From: an uncultured Myxococcales bacterium
GTDB lineage: Bacteria; Myxococcota_A; UBA9042; DTJE01
Assembly: GCA_937975765.1 (NCBI GenBank)
Contig: CALJUR010000008.1
Location: forward strand, 124,001 to 188,000
Direction: 5' to 3'
DNA: 64,000 nucleotides
The notes beneath the pieces are model-generated. The model searched no databases and was not told where the DNA came from. It was given only the letters and a program-made list of their open reading frames with translations. Below are positions 60,922-64,000 of this stretch, in pieces. Every line of letters starts with the position of its first letter. The first letter of the stretch is position 1. The position numbers were made by a program, and so were the translations under genes.

Positions 60922-61941
60922 ATGCGAGGGATGATGGGCCTGGCGCTGGCGGGGTTGCTGGCCGCGGGATGCGGCGGGGCATCGTCGCCGATGGACGGGG
61001 CTGACCTGGGGACGGGGGATGCCCGGGACGTGGCGGCCTCGGACGACGGGATGCAGGGGAACGACGGATACCGGGAAGCCGCCCCGACGGACTTCGTGAC
61101 GGGCGACGGCGTGGCGGGGGATGTTGCACCGGACGTCGCGACGGACGCCGAACCTGCGGACCCGGGCACGCACGTCGATGCCGTCGCGGACGCGATGGAC
61201 GTGCAGCACGCGGACACCGCGACGCCCGATCCCTCGCCGGACCTCGCGACGGATGCCGAGTCGCCGGACCCCGGGACGTGCCAGCCCGACTGCACCGACC
61301 GGCAGTGCGGGGACGACGGCTGCGGGGGCGACTGCGGGACGTGCGGCGCCAGCGAGAAGTGCCAGGACCACCAGTGCTGGGCGTGGTACTGCTTCATCGG
61401 GTGCTTGGCCGCCGCCGACTGCGCGATTCCGCCCGTGGACGGCGCGTACTCGGCCGACAACTACGCCTGCGAGTCGGGGGGGTGCCAGTACCTCGGGTGC
61501 AAGACTGACGCCGAGTGCCAGGCGATGGGCGGCGCGTACGCGAACGGGAAGTGCCGGGACTGGGGGACCGGGGGCCGTTACTGCGCCGTCGGGTGCTCGA
61601 CGTCGGCCGACTGCGCGTCGCCGCCCGAGAACGGGCCGTATTCCGCCGACAACTACGCGTGCGACTCCGGGGCCTGCCGGTACGCCGGGTGCAAGTCCGA
61701 CACCGAGTGCCGGGCCCTCGGCGGCTCGTACGCGACGGCGAAGTGCGTGAACCAGGACCCCTGGGACGCGCTGTGCCAGATCGGGTGTGCGACCGCGGCC
61801 GACTGCGCCTCGTCCGACGATGGGCCATACTCTGCCGCGAACTACGCCTGCGAGTCCGGGGCCTGCCGGTATCTCGGGTGCCGCAGCGACGCCGAGTGCC
61901 GGGAACTGGGCGGGTCGTACGCGTCCGCCGTGTGCCTGTGA
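60922..61941 (+). CDS. Cys-rich repeat lipoprotein
   Basis: A 339-residue lipoprotein (AAGC, Cys17). Residues 20-118 are a low-complexity Asp/Ala/Thr-rich linker. A disulfide-rich module follows (CQPDCTDRQCGDDGCGGDCGTCG, Cys120-141), of a kind found in many Myxococcota surface proteins. Three near-identical repeats of about 55 residues occupy 157-211, 221-275 and 285-338, each with YSADNYACESG or variant, then CxYxGC and AECxxLGGxYA. Surface display is likely; no enzyme activity is suggested. Confidence 0.8.
   Translation: MRGMMGLALAGLLAAGCGGASSPMDGADLGTGDARDVAASDDGMQGNDGYREAAPTDFVTGDGVAGDVAPDVATDAEPADPGTHVDAVADAMDVQHADTATPDPSPDLATDAESPDPGTCQPDCTDRQCGDDGCGGDCGTCGASEKCQDHQCWAWYCFIGCLAAADCAIPPVDGAYSADNYACESGGCQYLGCKTDAECQAMGGAYANGKCRDWGTGGRYCAVGCSTSADCASPPENGPYSADNYACDSGACRYAGCKSDTECRALGGSYATAKCVNQDPWDALCQIGCATAADCASSDDGPYSAANYACESGACRYLGCRSDAECRELGGSYASAVCL
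61390..61938 (+). repeat. Three internal coding repeats in the Cys-rich lipoprotein gene
   Basis: Repeat units at about 61390-61554, 61582-61746 and 61774-61935 are each about 162-165 bases, starting 192 bases apart, and encode the YSADNYAC..GGxYA units. They look like internal duplications that could vary in copy number between strains. Confidence 0.75.
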
Positions 61942-62029
61942 CGGGGCGGCGCGCGCGGCGAACGTTGCGCGAGGTTGCCGTGCCGCGCGTCCCCGTGCCA
62001 TCCTGGCCGCGGTCGAACCGGGTCGTCCC

Positions 62030-62941
62030 ATGGACCGGGCCGTCGATGCCTTCCTGTTCCACCTGAGGGTCCAGCGCGGGCTGTCGCCGAACACGCTGCT
62101 GGCCTACTCGCGGACGCTGTCGCGGTTCTCGGGGTTCGTCGTGCGGACGCGGGGCAAGGACGCCATGGCGCGGGATGTCGCCCGCGAGGACGTCGAGGCG
62201 TTCCTTCGGCGGCGCAAGACCGAGGGGTTGTCGCCGCGGTCGCTGGCGGCGGCCACCGTGGCGCTGCGGCAGTTCTTCGCGTGGAACCTGGAGACCGGCG
62301 CGATCTCCGTCGATCCTATGGAGGACGTCGAGATCCCGCGCTTCACGCGGCGCCTGCCCGTCGTGCTGTCCGAGGACGACGTCGGGTCGATCCTGGAGGC
62401 GCCGTCGCCGGATTCGCCGCGCGGGCTGCGCGACCGCGCCATCCTGGAACTGCTGTACGGGTCGGGCCTGCGCATCAGCGAGGTCCTGGGCCTGGACGTG
62501 CCCGACGTGAACCTGGCGCAGAACTTCGTGCTGGCGCGTGGCAAGGGGCGCAAGGAGCGCGTCGTCCCCATTTCCGACCCGTGCCGCGAGGCCGTGATGA
62601 CGTACCTGCGGGACGGGCGGCCCCTGCTGATGCTGCGCAAGCGGCCCGCGACCCGCGGCCGTCGCGACCCCCTGTTCGTCACGGCGCGGGGCACCATCCT
62701 GACGCGGCAGGGCTTCTACAGGAACATGGCCGCGTACGGCCTCCAGGCCGGCGTGATGAAGAAGGTGTCGCCGCACAAGCTGCGCCATTCCTTCGCGACG
62801 CACCTGGTCGAGAACGGCGCGGACCTGCGCAGCGTGCAGGAGATGCTGGGCCACGCGGACATCAGCACCACCGAGGTCTACACGCACGTCAGCCGCAAGC
62901 ACCTGCAGGACGTGTACCGGAAGGCCCACCCGAGGGCATGA
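62030..62941 (+). CDS. Tyrosine recombinase, XerC/XerD type
   Basis: A 303-residue site-specific recombinase. The N-terminal SAM-like domain (DAFLFHLRVQRGLSPNTLLAYSRTLSRF) is followed by the catalytic domain, where Arg of GSGLRISEVLGL, HKLRHSFATHL (HxxR), GHADISTTEVYTHV (His and the nucleophilic Tyr) are all present. Length matches XerC/XerD of about 300 residues, so chromosome dimer resolution at dif is likely. An integrase of a mobile element is less likely since no attachment site or element genes lie nearby. Confidence 0.92.
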   Translation: MDRAVDAFLFHLRVQRGLSPNTLLAYSRTLSRFSGFVVRTRGKDAMARDVAREDVEAFLRRRKTEGLSPRSLAAATVALRQFFAWNLETGAISVDPMEDVEIPRFTRRLPVVLSEDDVGSILEAPSPDSPRGLRDRAILELLYGSGLRISEVLGLDVPDVNLAQNFVLARGKGRKERVVPISDPCREAVMTYLRDGRPLLMLRKRPATRGRRDPLFVTARGTILTRQGFYRNMAAYGLQAGVMKKVSPHKLRHSFATHLVENGADLRSVQEMLGHADISTTEVYTHVSRKHLQDVYRKAHPRA

Positions 62942-63047
62942 GGGGGGAGGCGGGGGAAGGGGCTCCACCCAGGGCCCAGGCCGCGACCCTGATCGTCAGT
63001 CGCCTCGGCACTACCGGTTGTCCAGGCGATTCCCCGCGAACCGTTGG

Positions 63048-63076
63048 TTGACATGTCGCATCGGCTTTGTTACCAG
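63048..63076 (+). promoter_or_regulatory. Promoter of the small exported protein gene
   Basis: TTGACA at 63048-63053, 17-base spacer, TACCAG at 63071-63076. It excludes the upstream starts at 63044 and 63053. Confidence 0.5.
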
Positions 63077-63139
63077 TTTCGCGCGAACGAGGTCCGGCGC
63101 TACCCCCGGAAGACGGTGCGCCGGTTGCAAGGGAACGTC

Positions 63140-63568
63140 ATGACGGGGACCCGCTACCAGTTCCGCATTCCGCAGGTCCGCTCCGCGGCCCGCGTGATCG
63201 CGGTCTTCCTGCTGATGCAGGGATGGGTGGCTGTCTTCGCCGACGCCCTGTCCGAGCGGCACTACTGGAACCCCCTGGAGCAGCGTTTCGAACACGAGGC
63301 GCGTTCCGGCAATGGGGGGATGCCCTGGGTCAACCCGCTCGGGGACACCCTGGCACGAAGCGGAGACGATTCCCCCAGGCAGTCGGTCTGTCCGATTCCG
63401 GACTACGTGGCCCACCTGGCCTCGGACGATCCCTCCTCCGTCCTGGTGCAGTCCGTCCCGATCGTGCCGACCGACACCGTCGCACTCGTACCGGAACCGA
63501 GAACCTCGTCCTCGTGTCTCCGGTTCGCCCCGAAGGCCTCGCCCCCCGCCAGCCCCTTCTTCGCCTGA
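63140..63568 (+). CDS. Small exported protein of unknown function
   Basis: A 142-residue protein not recognised. A basic start is followed by one hydrophobic segment (ARVIAVFLLMQGWVAVFADA) that acts as a signal peptide or anchor. The mature part has no repeats or catalytic motif; it includes HYWNPLEQRFEHE and MPWVNPLGD, and ends with Pro/Ser-rich sequence. ATG at 63140 has AAGGGA five bases before it and lies downstream of the promoter. The gene converges on nothing; the next gene starts 102 bases on. Confidence 0.6.
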   Translation: MTGTRYQFRIPQVRSAARVIAVFLLMQGWVAVFADALSERHYWNPLEQRFEHEARSGNGGMPWVNPLGDTLARSGDDSPRQSVCPIPDYVAHLASDDPSSVLVQSVPIVPTDTVALVPEPRTSSSCLRFAPKASPPASPFFA

Positions 63569-63670
63569 CCCTGGCATCAGGTACGGGAACAGGAAGCCCC
63601 CGAGGGATCGCGGGACGTCCGTCGCGCATCGCGCCGGCATCCCTCTCCCCCGGAGGGGCGGGGGGAACTC

Positions 63671-64000
63671 ATGGCACGCCAAGGGAATGACGCGGTTCTG
63701 CGGGTCGCCGTCCTCTGGCACGGCAGGATCCTCCGGGAGTCCCTGCTGGACGGGAACCGGAGAAGCCTCGGCAAGGACGGCTTCGTCGAGGGGGTGCCCC
63801 TTGCGGGGCTGTCTCCTCGCAAGGGCCCGCTGTTCCGGATGGATCGGCGGCACGGACCGGTTCTGGTGGCCACGCCGGACCTGCGGGGCTGGATCCGGCG
63901 GGGCGGGCGGACGGAGTCCCTGTCCGTGAACCCTGTACCGGACGGGGATGCCTGCAGGACCGGGGAGATCCCGATTCGCATCGGCGACTGGGGACTGCTG
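63671..64000 (+). CDS. N-terminal part of a protein with an AgmX/PglI-like start (runs off the window)
   Basis: About 110 codons are visible from an ATG at 63671, preceded by GGAGGGG. The opening LRVAVLWHGRILRESLLDG and later RIGDWGLL resemble the beta-rich N-terminal domain of large Myxococcota proteins often annotated as AgmX/PglI or TonB-like. This is a weak resemblance by eye. RMDRRHGPVLVATPDLRGWI is the only other distinct segment. No signal peptide is seen. The rest lies beyond the edge, so the function is open. Confidence 0.5.
   Translation, partial: MARQGNDAVLRVAVLWHGRILRESLLDGNRRSLGKDGFVEGVPLAGLSPRKGPLFRMDRRHGPVLVATPDLRGWIRRGGRTESLSVNPVPDGDACRTGEIPIRIGDWGLL

Noticed and set aside
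61390..61938. A CRISPR-like repeat array
   Set aside because: The repeats are in frame within a lipoprotein gene, are too long, and have no spacers.
62030..62941. Recombinase as part of an integrated element
   Set aside because: No attachment-site repeats, tRNA junction or element genes lie nearby; XerC/D is a simpler reading.

Overview
The window is a very GC-rich, densely coded chromosomal segment, estimated by eye at close to 70 percent GC. Its gene content suggests a deltaproteobacterial-type lineage, most likely Myxococcota or a close relative. The evidence is: many lipoproteins with Asp/Pro/Gly-rich linkers and Cys-rich repeats, Hanks-type Ser/Thr kinases (one with the HRDVSPSN catalytic loop), several FHA-domain proteins (two with N-terminal zinc ribbons), tandem bactofilins, pilMNOP genes, a PEGA protein and a Kelch-like lipoprotein. 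No rRNA gene is present, so the placement is an inference. No CRISPR array, prophage or complete transposon is seen. No stretch longer than about 300 bases lacks a gene.

Layout. (1) 1-3683, minus: the visible N-terminal part of a very large lipoprotein that joins an amidohydrolase to thrombospondin-type repeats, an OB-like domain and a lamin-tail-like domain. A radical SAM gene is divergent from it. (2) 5133-10041, minus: a pyrimidine operon, pyrR-pyrB-pyrC', followed by an HD phosphohydrolase and a TPR/zincin protein. The dihydroorotase homologue has lost its metal-binding histidines. (3) 10148-15398, minus: pilM-pilN-pilO-pilP followed by an FHA protein where pilQ would be expected. (4) 15619-23921, plus: two large surface lipoproteins, a PEGA protein and a kinase fused to DUF4388-like domains. 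(5) 23958-34865, minus: a run of ten protein genes, including an HD-GYP protein, purA, serA, serS, an RNase E/G, a zinc-ribbon/FHA protein and pdxB, with a tRNA-Arg(CCG) gene inside the run.

(6) 35059-44396: a PilZ-like protein, aminotransferase, acyl-CoA dehydrogenase, lspA, a secreted protein, PIN-PhoH ATPase, nitroreductase and ftsH. A palindromic REPIN/MITE-like element lies between the acyl-CoA dehydrogenase gene and lspA. (7) 44459-50314, plus: a zinc-type metal uptake island directly downstream of ftsH. It holds a Cys/His-bearing anchored protein, an outer-membrane barrel, a ZnuA-like binding protein, two unusual Cys/His-rich lipoproteins, an ABC ATPase and a permease. This is the best candidate for an incompletely described system. 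(8) 50365-51616: three consecutive bactofilin genes. (9) 51661-57374: an alpha/beta hydrolase, then a divergent pair formed by a zinc-ribbon double-FHA protein and a zinc-ribbon kinase, the kinase being overlapped by CYTH and DUF2723 genes. (10) 57461-64000: further lipoproteins, an iron-type alcohol dehydrogenase, an ankyrin lipoprotein, a XerC/D recombinase, a small secreted protein and the start of a gene that continues past the edge.

Regulation. Many intergenic gaps carry sigma-70-like pairs with a TTGAC-type -35, a 17-18 base spacer and a -10 such as TAGACT, TAGGCT, TATCAT or TATGCT. Two genes, at 3798 and 39539, have the -10 box so close to a GTG start that leaderless transcripts are likely. 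The leader ahead of pyrR is too short for the classical PyrR attenuator. All promoter and operon statements are predictions from sequence alone.
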